Made by a program: the position numbers and the translations under genes. From NCBI GenBank assembly GCA_964609995.1, contig CAZSTI010000013.1:1-21840 (forward strand): a stretch of 21,840 bases of DNA. The letters are read 5' to 3'. The notes under the pieces are model-generated. The model worked only from the letters and a program-made list of their open reading frames with translations. It was not told where the DNA came from and ran no database searches. Source of the stretch: JAAYGD01 sp964609995 (lineage in GTDB: Bacteria > Bacillota_I > Bacilli_A > RF39 > UBA660). This document shows positions 6,327 to 14,991 of the stretch, in pieces (positions within the stretch are counted from its first letter, which is position 1; every line of letters starts with the position of its first letter).

Positions 6327-8988
6327 TATTTTCAATTTGTAATAATATTTCATCTAGATTATCAATTGAAGTTCCGCCACCTTGTCCAAATGATTTAGAA
6401 CCCCCACCATTACCATTACTCTTAGATGATGCTTCTTTAATTAATGATCCAGCATCAATATCAATATTTGATTTACATAAATAGTTAACATTGTTACCCT
6501 TTACATTTGCAATAAAAATTATTCCTTCATTTATATGCTCAAACAATCTATCTACTAATACTTTTAATACATTCATATCATAATTATTTACCTTAGTAAT
6601 TAAATACTTATATTTGGATTCTTTAACTTCATTTAATAAATTTTCTATATTTTCCAAAGCTTTTTGTTCTTTCTCTATATTGTATATTTTTTCTAAATTT
6701 TTAATTCTATCTTTAATATATTCTAATTCTTTTCTGTTATAAACTACATCTTTATAAGAATAAGGTTGTTTATTATCTAAATTAACATAAAATTCTAATG
6801 CAATTCCTTCTTTATGAGCTTCTTCTAAAATGTTTTTGCCTTTTTCTAATAATTTTATAATTTCATCATTATATGGTTTTATAGCTTCATACATTTCATT
6901 TTCTATATTCTTATCAGTTGCCGCAAATAATCTATATGTATTTGCTCCAATTGTTTCATAAGACTTAATTGCAAATTTATTTATAATAGAAGTGTTATGA
7001 ACGTGTGTTCCTCCACATAATTCTTTTGATGAATCCATTGTTATTACTCTTACAATATCATTATACTTATCTTTAAATAAAGCAACTGCCCCTTCTGAAA
7101 TTGCAACATCTAAATCTTTTTCTTCTATAATAGTATCTTTATTATTAGAAATCATACTATTAACTAATTCTTCTACTTTAATTATTTCATCATCTGTTAA
7201 TTTCTTTTCATATAAAAAATCAAACCTTATTTCATATTCATCTATTCTTGATCCAGCCTGATCTATAGATGAATTTAATACATCTTTTAAAGCTTTGTGT
7301 AACAAATGAGTTGCGCTATGATTTTTTTCTATTGAATCTCTTCTCTTAGAATTGATTTTAGCAGTTATTTCATCTCCAATATTTAATGAACCTTCTACGA
7401 CATTAATCATATGCAAATGTTGATGATTTGGAGCCTCAATAGTATCTACTACTTCAATACTAGTATCTTTATTAAATAGCATTCCTGTATCTCCAACTTG
7501 ACCACCTTTTTCAGCATAAAAAGGAGTTTCTTTTAAGACAACAAAACCCACATCATTTAAAGAATCTACTTTTTTATTATCTTTAAATAATCCTATTACA
7601 GTAGTATTAGTTTCATGCTCTTCATATCCTATAAAAGTGGATTCTTCTTTAAATTCAAGTAATTCTTGGCTTTGTATATTCATACTATCCATTACCCTTC
7701 TAGAACTTCTTGCAAGTTCCTTTTGTCTTTCCATACATTTTTCAAATTCCTCTTTGCTTGTATTAAAGCCTCTTTCTAAAAGACATTCTACAGTTAACTC
7801 GAAAGGGAAACCATAAGTATCGTATAATTTAAATGCAATATCTCCAGATACTTGATTTGTTTTTGAGCAATCCATAATATCACATAATTTTTTTTCTCCT
7901 GATTCCAAAGTTTTATCGAATAATATTTCTTCTCTATGAATCAAATCTTCAATATAATTTTTTTTATCTATTAAATTCGAATATTGAACCCCCATAATAT
8001 TAACTACTTCTTCAACTAATTTATAAAGGAAATAACCATTAATATTTATTTTTTTACCACATCTATACGCCCTTCTTAATAGTCTTCTTAATACATATCC
8101 TCTTCCTTCATTAGAAAAAGTAGCGCCATCTGAGATAGCAAATACTATAGTTCTAATATGGTCTGCTATAATTCTAAAATTTCTATCATTTCCATATGCT
8201 TTATTTGATAATTTTTCTATTTTATTTATTATTGGTACAAATAAATCAGTATCATAACTAGAATCTTTATTTTGAATAATACAAGTCATTCTCTCTAATC
8301 CCATACCTGTATCAATATTTTTACTAGGTAATTCTTCGTAATCTTTTCTTTCAACGCCATCTTTAGCATTATAAGTACTAAAAACATTATTCCAAATTTC
8401 AACATATCTACTATTTGGAATATCTTCTTTTAATAATTTAACGCCTAATTTATTTGGGTCGTATTTTTCTCCTCTATCATAAAATATTTCCGAATCTGGT
8501 CCACAAGGCCCTTCTCCAATATACCAAAAGTTTCCATCAAGTTCTATTATATGACTTTCTTCTACACCAAGATTCATCCATATTTTTTTTGATTCTAAAT
8601 CTCCTGTATAAATAGTAAAATATAGTAGATTTTTATCAAAATTAAAATAATCAGAAGAAGTTAATAATTCATATGCCATTTTTAAAGCTTCATCTTTAAA
8701 ATAATCGCCAATTGAAAAATTTCCAAGCATTTCAAAAAAGGTATGATGTGTCTCATCACCTACAGATTCAATATCGTTTGTTCTAATACATTTTTGAGAA
8801 CTAGCCATTCTTTTGTTTTTGGGTACCAATGACCCATCAAAATATTTTTTTAATGGAGTTACTCCAGCATTATTCCATAGAATTGTTGGATCGTTATCTG
8901 GTATTAAAGGTGCTGAGGGAATAATTTCATGCCCATGATCTTTAAAATAGTTTAAGAAAATATTTCTAATTTCTTTACTCGTTTTCAT
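6313..8988 (-). CDS. alaS: Alanyl-tRNA synthetase
   Basis: Class II synthetase that charges tRNA-Ala and edits mischarged Ser/Gly. The 891 aa include all domains. The aminoacylation core has motif 2 around HHTFFEMLGNFSIGDYF (residues 81-97), RNDIES-like tRNA contacts (IRTNDIESVG), and the helical tRNA-recognition region up to about 430. The editing domain has HSATH (557-561) and CGGTH (658-662), which supply the four zinc/editing ligands. The C-Ala domain ends in the glycine-rich GNGGGSKSFGQGGG near residue 865. The ATG at 8988 overlaps xseB by 14 nt with a GAGGT site. The N-terminal block TILWNNAGVTPLKKYFDGS differs from the E. coli-like LLFTNAGM block, a lineage variant rather than damage. 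Confidence 0.97.
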   Translation of the reverse strand: MKTSKEIRNIFLNYFKDHGHEIIPSAPLIPDNDPTILWNNAGVTPLKKYFDGSLVPKNKRMASSQKCIRTNDIESVGDETHHTFFEMLGNFSIGDYFKDEALKMAYELLTSSDYFNFDKNLLYFTIYTGDLESKKIWMNLGVEESHIIELDGNFWYIGEGPCGPDSEIFYDRGEKYDPNKLGVKLLKEDIPNSRYVEIWNNVFSTYNAKDGVERKDYEELPSKNIDTGMGLERMTCIIQNKDSSYDTDLFVPIINKIEKLSNKAYGNDRNFRIIADHIRTIVFAISDGATFSNEGRGYVLRRLLRRAYRCGKKININGYFLYKLVEEVVNIMGVQYSNLIDKKNYIEDLIHREEILFDKTLESGEKKLCDIMDCSKTNQVSGDIAFKLYDTYGFPFELTVECLLERGFNTSKEEFEKCMERQKELARSSRRVMDSMNIQSQELLEFKEESTFIGYEEHETNTTVIGLFKDNKKVDSLNDVGFVVLKETPFYAEKGGQVGDTGMLFNKDTSIEVVDTIEAPNHQHLHMINVVEGSLNIGDEITAKINSKRRDSIEKNHSATHLLHKALKDVLNSSIDQAGSRIDEYEIRFDFLYEKKLTDDEIIKVEELVNSMISNNKDTIIEEKDLDVAISEGAVALFKDKYNDIVRVITMDSSKELCGGTHVHNTSIINKFAIKSYETIGANTYRLFAATDKNIENEMYEAIKPYNDEIIKLLEKGKNILEEAHKEGIALEFYVNLDNKQPYSYKDVVYNRKELEYIKDRIKNLEKIYNIEKEQKALENIENLLNEVKESKYKYLITKVNNYDMNVLKVLVDRLFEHINEGIIFIANVKGNNVNYLCKSNIDIDAGSLIKEASSKSNGNGGGSKSFGQGGGTSIDNLDEILLQIENKIKE

Positions 8989-9202
8989 TGGTTACCTCGA
9001 AGTTTTCAAATGTTCCATTTTCTTTTAATATTTTAGTTACGGTTTCTTCAGCTTTATTCAATTTATCACTACATTCTTTTGCAATCTTCATTGCTTTTCC
9101 ATACTTGTCTATTGCGGAATCTAATTTTACTTCTCCACTCTCTAATTCTTCAACGATCTTTTCTAATTCTTCTAATTTTTCTTCAAATGTTTTTTCTTTC
9201 AT
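8975..9202 (-). CDS. xseB: Exodeoxyribonuclease VII small subunit
   Basis: Small helical subunit of ExoVII; several copies pack on one XseA to make the single-strand DNA nuclease. At 75 aa it has the family pattern FEEKLEELEKIVEELESGE, then LDSAIDKYGKAMKIAKECSD, then KLNKAEETVTKI, predicted as two antiparallel helices. The ATG at 9202 overlaps the xseA TGA stop by 4 nt (ATGA), and the SD GTGGAGGAA lies in the end of xseA. Its 3' end overlaps alaS by 14 nt, so alaS expression is tied to this pair. Confidence 0.95.
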   Translation of the reverse strand: MKEKTFEEKLEELEKIVEELESGEVKLDSAIDKYGKAMKIAKECSDKLNKAEETVTKILKENGTFENFEVTNENE

Positions 9203-10470
9203 ATTTCCTCCACTTCTATAACATTAGCTTTAATATTACCATCTATTAAACTAATATTTATTTTATCATCTTTACTTAATAATTTAATGCTATCTATACA
9301 TTTATCTTCTTTCTTTAATATTGAATATCCTCTTTTTAAAGCATTTAATGGATCTAATAATATTAATTTATCAATCATATTATCCAAGTTATTCTTAGAA
9401 TTTAAATATAATTTAGTAGGATTTTTTAATATGTAATTATTTTTTAATATATTTAGTTCATTTTTTTTGTCTTTCAATTTTATACTTATTAACAAATTAA
9501 TTCTTTTTATAGAATTAATTATTATATTTTTTTTCACCTCATATATATTTAAGGGGTTTTTTAATATGTAACTAGTACTTAATTGTTTTAATTTCTTTTT
9601 ATAATTAATAATGAGGTTTTCCATAATATTACTGGCCTTATTTATTTGTGCATCTATATATATATTTAAATCTTCAATATTTGGTGTACATAATTCCGCT
9701 GCTGCGGTTGGTGTTGCAGCTCTAAGATCAGATACAAAATCTGAGATTGTAAAATCTATTTCATGACCTACAGCACTTATTATAGGTATATTTGAATTAT
9801 ATATTGCATAGGCGACTTCTTTCTCATTAAAAGCCCATAAATCTTCAATAGAACCGCCACCTCTACCCACAATAAGTACATCTATAGGATGAGTATTCGC
9901 AATTTCTATTTTTTTTACTATATCATATTTAGCATCTAAACCTTGAACTAATGAAGGAAATAAAAATATTTCAGCGATTGGATATCTTCTTTTAATGGTA
10001 GTAATAATATCCCTAATTGCTGCTCCTGTACTTGCAGTTATTACTCCAATTTTTTGTGGATACCTTGGAATAGGTTTTTTATGACTAGAATCAAATAAAC
10101 CCTCTTTTTCTAGTTCTTTTTTTAATTCTAAAAACTTCTTAAATAGATCTCCAGCTCCATCCAAGTCCATAGAATCAACATATAATTGATAATTTCCATT
10201 CGCTTCATATACACTTACTTTTCCAATTATTAAAACAGAATCACCATCTTTAGGTTCAAATTTTAATCTTGAAGCTTTTGTATTAAACATAACTCCGCTA
10301 ATTCTACTATTTTCATCTTTAATAGTAAAATAACAATGTCCAGAAGGAAATTGTTTTTTAAAATTAGATATTTCTCCTTTTACATATACTCTATTAAAAA
10401 AAGGATCACTATCAAACATATTTTTAACTATTTTATTTAACTCAAAAACTGTTAAGTATTCTTTTTCCAT
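9199..10470 (-). CDS. xseA: Exodeoxyribonuclease VII large subunit
   Basis: Catalytic subunit of ExoVII, which degrades single-stranded DNA to oligonucleotides in repair. The 423 aa open with an OB-fold (to about residue 100: GEISNFKKQFPSGHCYFTIKD), then the nuclease core with GVITASTGAAIRDI, GRGGGSIEDLWAFNEKEVA (about 202-220) and GHEIDFTISDFVSDLRAATP (about 235-254). A long coiled-coil stretch and the short C-terminal segment LKRGYSILKK follow. The frame is open from a GTG three codons earlier (10479). ATG 10470 is preferred because that GTG is part of the AGGTG ribosome-binding site six nt before it. First gene of the xseA-xseB-alaS operon. Confidence 0.95.
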   Translation of the reverse strand: MEKEYLTVFELNKIVKNMFDSDPFFNRVYVKGEISNFKKQFPSGHCYFTIKDENSRISGVMFNTKASRLKFEPKDGDSVLIIGKVSVYEANGNYQLYVDSMDLDGAGDLFKKFLELKKELEKEGLFDSSHKKPIPRYPQKIGVITASTGAAIRDIITTIKRRYPIAEIFLFPSLVQGLDAKYDIVKKIEIANTHPIDVLIVGRGGGSIEDLWAFNEKEVAYAIYNSNIPIISAVGHEIDFTISDFVSDLRAATPTAAAELCTPNIEDLNIYIDAQINKASNIMENLIINYKKKLKQLSTSYILKNPLNIYEVKKNIIINSIKRINLLISIKLKDKKNELNILKNNYILKNPTKLYLNSKNNLDNMIDKLILLDPLNALKRGYSILKKEDKCIDSIKLLSKDDKINISLIDGNIKANVIEVEEI

Positions 10471-10487
10471 AATAAACACCTAACAAT

Positions 10488-10496
10488 ATTATAACA
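10488..10496 (-). promoter_or_regulatory. Extended -10 promoter of xseA
   Basis: Minus strand TGT-TATAAT (TATAAT at 10488-10493, TG at 10495-10496). No convincing -35 lies 16-18 bp upstream, as often seen for extended -10 promoters. The start would be near 10481, leaving a leader of about ten nucleotides with AGGTG. Confidence 0.55.
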
Positions 10497-10509
10497 TAAG
10501 GAATAATAA

Positions 10510-11355
10510 TTACATAGTTCTTGATAACTCTTTTACTTGTTCAGTTTCACGCTCATATGAAGATTCATCTTCATATAAATCTTTAATTAAAATCCTTCCA
10601 TTTTTCAAACTATAATTCAAGAAATAATTGAAATTATTTTTTTCTTTAATCAATGTTTCTTTTGAATCAGTTTTATCAATTTTTTTAGAAAAAAATGAAA
10701 CTAATGTTTTTTGTACTCGAGGCAATCTATAATATATTGTTTTTTCTTCATATCCTTTTTCAATATTATTTATATCTTTAAATAATTCTTTTGCATCATC
10801 TCTACTTACACCACACCAATTTAATTTATCTATTATTGGAGTTAAACCCTTGTTATTAAAAAAAGCATCTTTCATAATATCCATTCCAACAATTTCTGTT
10901 AACATGCCTGCAATTGGATAATAAACATTATTTGAAATAATATTCTCAATAGATTCATCTGATAGTAATAAAGACATAAAACCTCTATTTAAATTTTCAT
11001 TTATATCTTCATTTTTTATTTTATTAAAATTATAAGTAGAAAATCCAGAATAAATAATGTCATTGTCTTTATCATAATTTGTTATTGCAACATTTAATAA
11101 CAAATATTTTACTGAATAATTTAAATAATCAAAATAATCATAGTTGTTTCTATAAGCCATATTGCTTAAACCTTTCAAGCTTAAGTTTATATAGTTTTCT
11201 TTTGGACTATATTCTCCAGTACATCTTTTTTTATCTTCATAAACATTAATTTTTAAAGTTTCTACATTTCTTTCGAAATTTTTTCTTCCGTTTTCCGGAA
11301 TTAATTCTTTTACAAATAAAATATCTTCATTTAATTTTTTACTTTTTATAGCCAT
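10510..11355 (-). CDS. Hypothetical protein with a metallopeptidase-like pattern lacking the zinc ligands
   Basis: No established family is recognised. The 281-aa protein is soluble and charged, with no signal peptide or membrane segment. Its layout recalls a group of Firmicutes proteins with a zincin-like core (beta strand, HExxH helix, GF loop, LNEG helix). Here the corresponding parts read TGEYSPKENYINLSL (46-60), YLLLNVAIT (84-92), SGFSTYNF (103-110) and LNRGFMSLLL (122-131), then YYPIAGMLTEIVGMDIMKDA (145-164). The HExxH histidines and the LNEG glutamate are absent, so if related it is catalytically dead. That comparison is from memory and tentative. Good SD (GGGAG, 11365-11369), own promoter, and a terminator separating it from nusB. 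xseA follows from a separate promoter. Confidence 0.7.
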   Translation of the reverse strand: MAIKSKKLNEDILFVKELIPENGRKNFERNVETLKINVYEDKKRCTGEYSPKENYINLSLKGLSNMAYRNNYDYFDYLNYSVKYLLLNVAITNYDKDNDIIYSGFSTYNFNKIKNEDINENLNRGFMSLLLSDESIENIISNNVYYPIAGMLTEIVGMDIMKDAFFNNKGLTPIIDKLNWCGVSRDDAKELFKDINNIEKGYEEKTIYYRLPRVQKTLVSFFSKKIDKTDSKETLIKEKNNFNYFLNYSLKNGRILIKDLYEDESSYERETEQVKELSRTM

Positions 11356-11383
11356 ATAATTAAACTCCCTTCAATAAGTTTTT

Positions 11384-11389
11384 ATAATA
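11384..11389 (-). promoter_or_regulatory. Probable -10 element of the 281-aa hypothetical gene
   Basis: Minus-strand TATTAT just after the nusB terminator U-tract, about 29 bp before the start codon; no clear -35. The preceding terminator makes an independent promoter likely. Confidence 0.4.
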
Positions 11390-11398
11390 CACCACATT

Positions 11399-11435
11399 TA
11401 AAAAAAAATAAAGACTTTTAATTTTTTTCTTTATT
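11399..11435 (-). terminator. Intrinsic terminator of nusB
   Basis: Minus-strand stem AATAAAGA/TCTTTATT (8 bp, 13-nt loop) followed by a run of T residues. The stem starts inside the last nusB codons and the loop contains the stop codon. Confidence 0.65.
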
Positions 11436-11822
11436 TTTTAATATATTATCTAACACCGCATTTATTATATTTTTTACTTTATCATCAGAATATTGTTTTG
11501 ATAATTCTATGGCTTCATCAATTGCTACAACTTCAGGAGTATCTGTATATAGAATTTCATAAGTTGCTAATCTAAGTATTGCTTGATCAGTTTTTCCTAA
11601 TCGGTCTATTGTCCAATTATTTAAATATTTATTAATAATTTCATCAATACTATTTGTTTTTTCAATAATATTATGAACACTATCACTTACAAATTCATTT
11701 GGTTCTTCTATTAAAGATTGTATTATAGTATCGATTTCATATGGAATTTTGTTGGAATCACATATGTATTTTTGATATAATGCTATCATTATTTTTTCTC
11801 TAGATTCTCTTCTTGATTTCAT
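11418..11822 (-). CDS. nusB: Transcription antitermination factor NusB
   Basis: NusB binds boxA RNA with NusE (S10) and supports rRNA antitermination. From ATG 11822 it is 134 aa, the normal length: MKSRRESREKIMIALYQ, then LNNWTIDRLGKTDQAILRLA (the conserved central helix pair), then PEVVAIDEAIELSKQYSDDK and INAVLDNIL. The frame is open 21 codons upstream, but that extension lies over the previous gene and does not resemble NusB. The 11822 start has AAAGGTAG before it and begins one base after the stop of the upstream gene. A terminator overlaps its end. Confidence 0.95.
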   Translation of the reverse strand: MKSRRESREKIMIALYQKYICDSNKIPYEIDTIIQSLIEEPNEFVSDSVHNIIEKTNSIDEIINKYLNNWTIDRLGKTDQAILRLATYEILYTDTPEVVAIDEAIELSKQYSDDKVKNIINAVLDNILKNKEKN

Positions 11823-11823
11823 G

Positions 11824-12408
11824 TTATCTACCTTTAGGTTTTCTAAGTGATTCCCAAAATCCCATAGGTTCACCATATGCTTCATCTATTAAGTCAACGT
11901 TTTTTTCGTTATTTAATTTAACATACAATGCATCAAACAATAATGGTGGAATTTCTTCTTTATTTTTTGTAATAAAATCATAAATACTATTATTATTTTT
12001 TATTGAATATTCTGTTGCTAACATTATTAAATCTTCGTTAGTAATATTGTGCATAGCTTCTTTATATAAAAATAAACTTTGCATTGTCTTTTGCGGAATT
12101 TTTTCAAAGAATTTAAGATCTTTAAATTCTTTTTTATCTTCAAAATCATAAGTCAACAATACTTGAGCAATTTCATCTTTATTAAATGATTCAAAAAGAC
12201 TAGTTTGAACTGGATCTCCATATATTTTCTTATGAGCTGATTTTTTTGCCCATCCTAATCTTTCCTTTAAATCAGTATTTATCATCCTGTCTTTTAATTC
12301 GGGATAATTTCCTGCTCTATGATTTGGTCTTAAAAAATAATCTTCATTATTTTCAAAATAATTATCCATATATTTATTAATATCTTCGTTTTCTTTAATA
12401 TTTTCCAT
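11824..12408 (-). CDS. Hypothetical 194-aa cytoplasmic protein between mutS and nusB
   Basis: No family recognised. The protein is soluble, highly charged, free of cysteine and without membrane segments. The N-terminal part is acidic and aromatic (YFENNEDYFLRPNHRAGNYPE, residues about 17-37 in two pieces). Helix-like segments follow (IPQKTMQSLFLYKEAMHNIT, LLFDALYVKLN), and the tail is basic, ending KPKGR. It starts at ATG 12408 with a strong GGAAGTGAG site and a promoter at the end of mutS. Its stop is one base before the nusB start, so it is co-transcribed and probably translationally coupled with nusB. This coupling is the only functional hint. Expected length and SD make it a real gene. 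Confidence 0.75.
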   Translation of the reverse strand: MENIKENEDINKYMDNYFENNEDYFLRPNHRAGNYPELKDRMINTDLKERLGWAKKSAHKKIYGDPVQTSLFESFNKDEIAQVLLTYDFEDKKEFKDLKFFEKIPQKTMQSLFLYKEAMHNITNEDLIMLATEYSIKNNNSIYDFITKNKEEIPPLLFDALYVKLNNEKNVDLIDEAYGEPMGFWESLRKPKGR

Positions 12409-12426
12409 AATCTCACTTCCTTATTG

Positions 12427-12435
12427 ATTATATCA
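12427..12435 (-). promoter_or_regulatory. Extended -10 promoter of the hypothetical-nusB pair
   Basis: Minus strand TGA-TATAAT (TATAAT at 12427-12432), directly after the mutS stop. The start would be near 12420, leaving a leader of about 12 nt. The 11-mer TATGATATAAT is identical to that in the mutS promoter. No clear -35. Confidence 0.55.
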
Positions 12436-12437
12436 TA

Positions 12438-14969
12438 CTATTTATCAGTTTCTTTTTTTAATTCATCAAGTATGTTAAGAGCTTGCATAGGATTAATTTC
12501 TAATATATTTAATTTTTTTATTCTATCTATTACTTTATTGTCTTCTTTAACTTCTAGATTTAAGTTTTCTTGTATATATACATTTCCCTTTTCTTTTGTT
12601 TCATATGACTTTAATATATTATTTGCCCTATCTATTAAAGAAATTGGCAGGTTTGCTAATTTAGCTACATGTATTCCATAACTTTTATCTATAGAACCTT
12701 CTTTTACTTTGTGTAAAAATATAATCTTACCAGATTCTTCTAAAGCGCTAACGTGAATATTTTTTAAATTACTATAATTTTTATCTAATGATGTTAGTTC
12801 ATGATAATGTGTTGAAAATAATGTCTTACATTTGATGTTATCGTGAATATATTCAATTATTGCTTGTGCTAGAGCCATACCATCATAAGTTGCAGTACCT
12901 CTTCCTAATTCATCAAAAATTATTATACTGTTATTTGTAGCATTCTTAATAGCGTTATTTGCTTCAATCATCTCAACCATAAAAGTAGATTCTCCACTTA
13001 CCAAATCATCTGATGCTCCAATTCTTGTAAACACTTTATCAAATATCGATAAAGTACAACTTGAACAAGGAACAAAGCACCCTATTTGATTCATAATTAT
13101 AGTAACAACTAAACTTCTCATGTATGTAGATTTACCAGACATATTTGGACCAGTAATAAGTAATATATTAGTATCTTCATTCATCACTATATCGTTAGGT
13201 ACAAATTCGCCTGCAATAACTTTTTCTACTACTGGATGTCTACAATCTTTAATATCTATTTTTCTTTCATCAGTTATATTTGGTCTAATATAATTATTTT
13301 CTTCTGAACAAACAGCAAATGATTGAAGAACATCTACTTCGCTTATTACTTTTGCAATATTTTGTAATCTTGGGATATATGTTTTAACAATATCTCTTAT
13401 TTCAATAAATAGTTCATATTCAATATTTATTATTTTTTCTTCAGCTCCAAGTATTAATTCTTCCTTTTCTTTTAATAATGGAGTCGTATACCTTTCAGCA
13501 TTCGCTAGAGTTTGTTTCCTCTCATAATTAGAGTTTATTGGTACATCTTTAATACTACCTTTAGATATTTCAATATAATATCCAAATATTTTATTAAAAC
13601 CTACCTTTAAATTCTTTATTCCTGTTTTTTCTCTTTCTTCTTGTTCTAATTTAAGTAAAAAATCTTTATCACCCTTTTTAGAATTCTTTAGTGTATCTAA
13701 ATCTAAGTTATATCCATTTTTAATTAACGATCCTTCTTTTATTGTTATAGGAGAATCTTCATTTATAGAAGCTTCTAACAAGTCAAATAGATCATCTAAT
13801 GTCTCTATATCCGAATAAAAATTTAAATCTTTAAGTATATTTTTTATATTAGGTAATACCTTTAGTGAGGTTTTTAATTGTAATAAATCTTTAGCATTAG
13901 CGTTCCCATATGAGATTCTGCCTGATAATCTTTCAAGGTCATATACTTCATAAAGTAAATTTCTAAGTTCTTCTTTTAATATAAATTCTTCAAGTAGTGT
14001 TTCAACTATATCGTGTCTTTTTAATATAATAGACTTATTAACAGTAGGATTTTCTATCCAATTTTTTAATAATCTACTTCCCATTGCAGTACGTGTTTTA
14101 TCAAGTAACCAAAATAAAGAGTAATTTCTATTTTTAAGTCTTAAATTTTCAGTAAGTTCTAGATTTCTTTTTGTGTTAATATCCATTTTAAGTATTGAAG
14201 ATGAATCAATAACTATAGCTTTTTTTAAATGTGAAAGACTTCTTTTTTGAGTATCATCTAAATATGTTAGTAAGTATTTTATTGATTCAACAAATCTAAC
14301 ATCTATTAGTTCATTATATATTTCTTTATACTCATCTAATTCTTTAAATTCATCATATATATTTATATTAACTTTATGTTTTGATTTTAAAATATTATTA
14401 ACATTTATATTAAAACCATTCCTTACTATTATTTCTTTTAGATCTAAAGATAATATTTCCATTATTAAACTAGATTCATCGTGTTCAGTTAATGTAATAA
14501 ATATATCTCCAGTAGAAATATCAGTATAACTTATTACATAACAATGATTAAAATCAATTACAGTTCCAATATAATTGTTTGATTTTTCATCAAGTGAATC
14601 TGTATTCATAACAGTTCCTCTAGATACTACTTGTAATACTTCCCTTTTTACTACACCTTTAGCGTCCTTTGGATCTTCAACTTGTTCGCATATTGCAACT
14701 TTATATCCTAAATCAATTAATTTATCAATATATATATTTGCTGCATGATGCGGAACTCCACACATTGGAATTCTCTCAGAAAGACCCGCACTTTTACCCG
14801 TTAAAGTTAACTCTAACTCATGAGACACATTAATAGCATCTTCAAAGAACATTTCATAGAAATCACCCAATCTAAAAAACAAGATAACATCTTCATAATT
14901 ATCTTTTATCTCCATATACTGTAACATCATTGGTGACAATTGTGCTCTATCTACTTCATTTCTTTTCAT
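12438..14969 (-). CDS. mutS: DNA mismatch repair protein MutS
   Basis: Mismatch-recognition ATPase, 843 aa, full length. The mismatch-binding domain has the RLGDFYEMFFEDA block with F37 and E39 as the Phe-x-Glu wedge. The core and clamp domains follow (NYSLFWLLDKTRTAMGSR at about 282-299). The ATPase has Walker A GPNMSGKST (607-615), signature SGESTFMVEM (658-667), Walker B IIIFDELGRGTATYDG (682-697) and STHYHEL (719-725). The short C-terminal end NPMQALNILDELKK is the usual dimerisation helix. No mutL is beside it. ATG 14969 has no SD and lies six bases after a TATAAT; an in-frame TGA upstream excludes a longer start. The mRNA is probably leaderless. Confidence 0.97.
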   Translation of the reverse strand: MKRNEVDRAQLSPMMLQYMEIKDNYEDVILFFRLGDFYEMFFEDAINVSHELELTLTGKSAGLSERIPMCGVPHHAANIYIDKLIDLGYKVAICEQVEDPKDAKGVVKREVLQVVSRGTVMNTDSLDEKSNNYIGTVIDFNHCYVISYTDISTGDIFITLTEHDESSLIMEILSLDLKEIIVRNGFNINVNNILKSKHKVNINIYDEFKELDEYKEIYNELIDVRFVESIKYLLTYLDDTQKRSLSHLKKAIVIDSSSILKMDINTKRNLELTENLRLKNRNYSLFWLLDKTRTAMGSRLLKNWIENPTVNKSIILKRHDIVETLLEEFILKEELRNLLYEVYDLERLSGRISYGNANAKDLLQLKTSLKVLPNIKNILKDLNFYSDIETLDDLFDLLEASINEDSPITIKEGSLIKNGYNLDLDTLKNSKKGDKDFLLKLEQEEREKTGIKNLKVGFNKIFGYYIEISKGSIKDVPINSNYERKQTLANAERYTTPLLKEKEELILGAEEKIINIEYELFIEIRDIVKTYIPRLQNIAKVISEVDVLQSFAVCSEENNYIRPNITDERKIDIKDCRHPVVEKVIAGEFVPNDIVMNEDTNILLITGPNMSGKSTYMRSLVVTIIMNQIGCFVPCSSCTLSIFDKVFTRIGASDDLVSGESTFMVEMIEANNAIKNATNNSIIIFDELGRGTATYDGMALAQAIIEYIHDNIKCKTLFSTHYHELTSLDKNYSNLKNIHVSALEESGKIIFLHKVKEGSIDKSYGIHVAKLANLPISLIDRANNILKSYETKEKGNVYIQENLNLEVKEDNKVIDRIKKLNILEINPMQALNILDELKKETDK

Positions 14970-14975
14970 ATCAAA

Positions 14976-14984
14976 ATTATATCA
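14976..14984 (-). promoter_or_regulatory. Extended -10 promoter of mutS, leaderless transcript predicted
   Basis: Minus strand TGA-TATAAT (TATAAT at 14976-14981, TG at 14983-14984). Six nt (TTTGAT) separate it from the mutS ATG, so initiation would fall on or next to the start codon. The -35 position is occupied by the terminator hairpin of the upstream gene and has no consensus. Confidence 0.6.
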
Positions 14985-14991
14985 TACAAAT

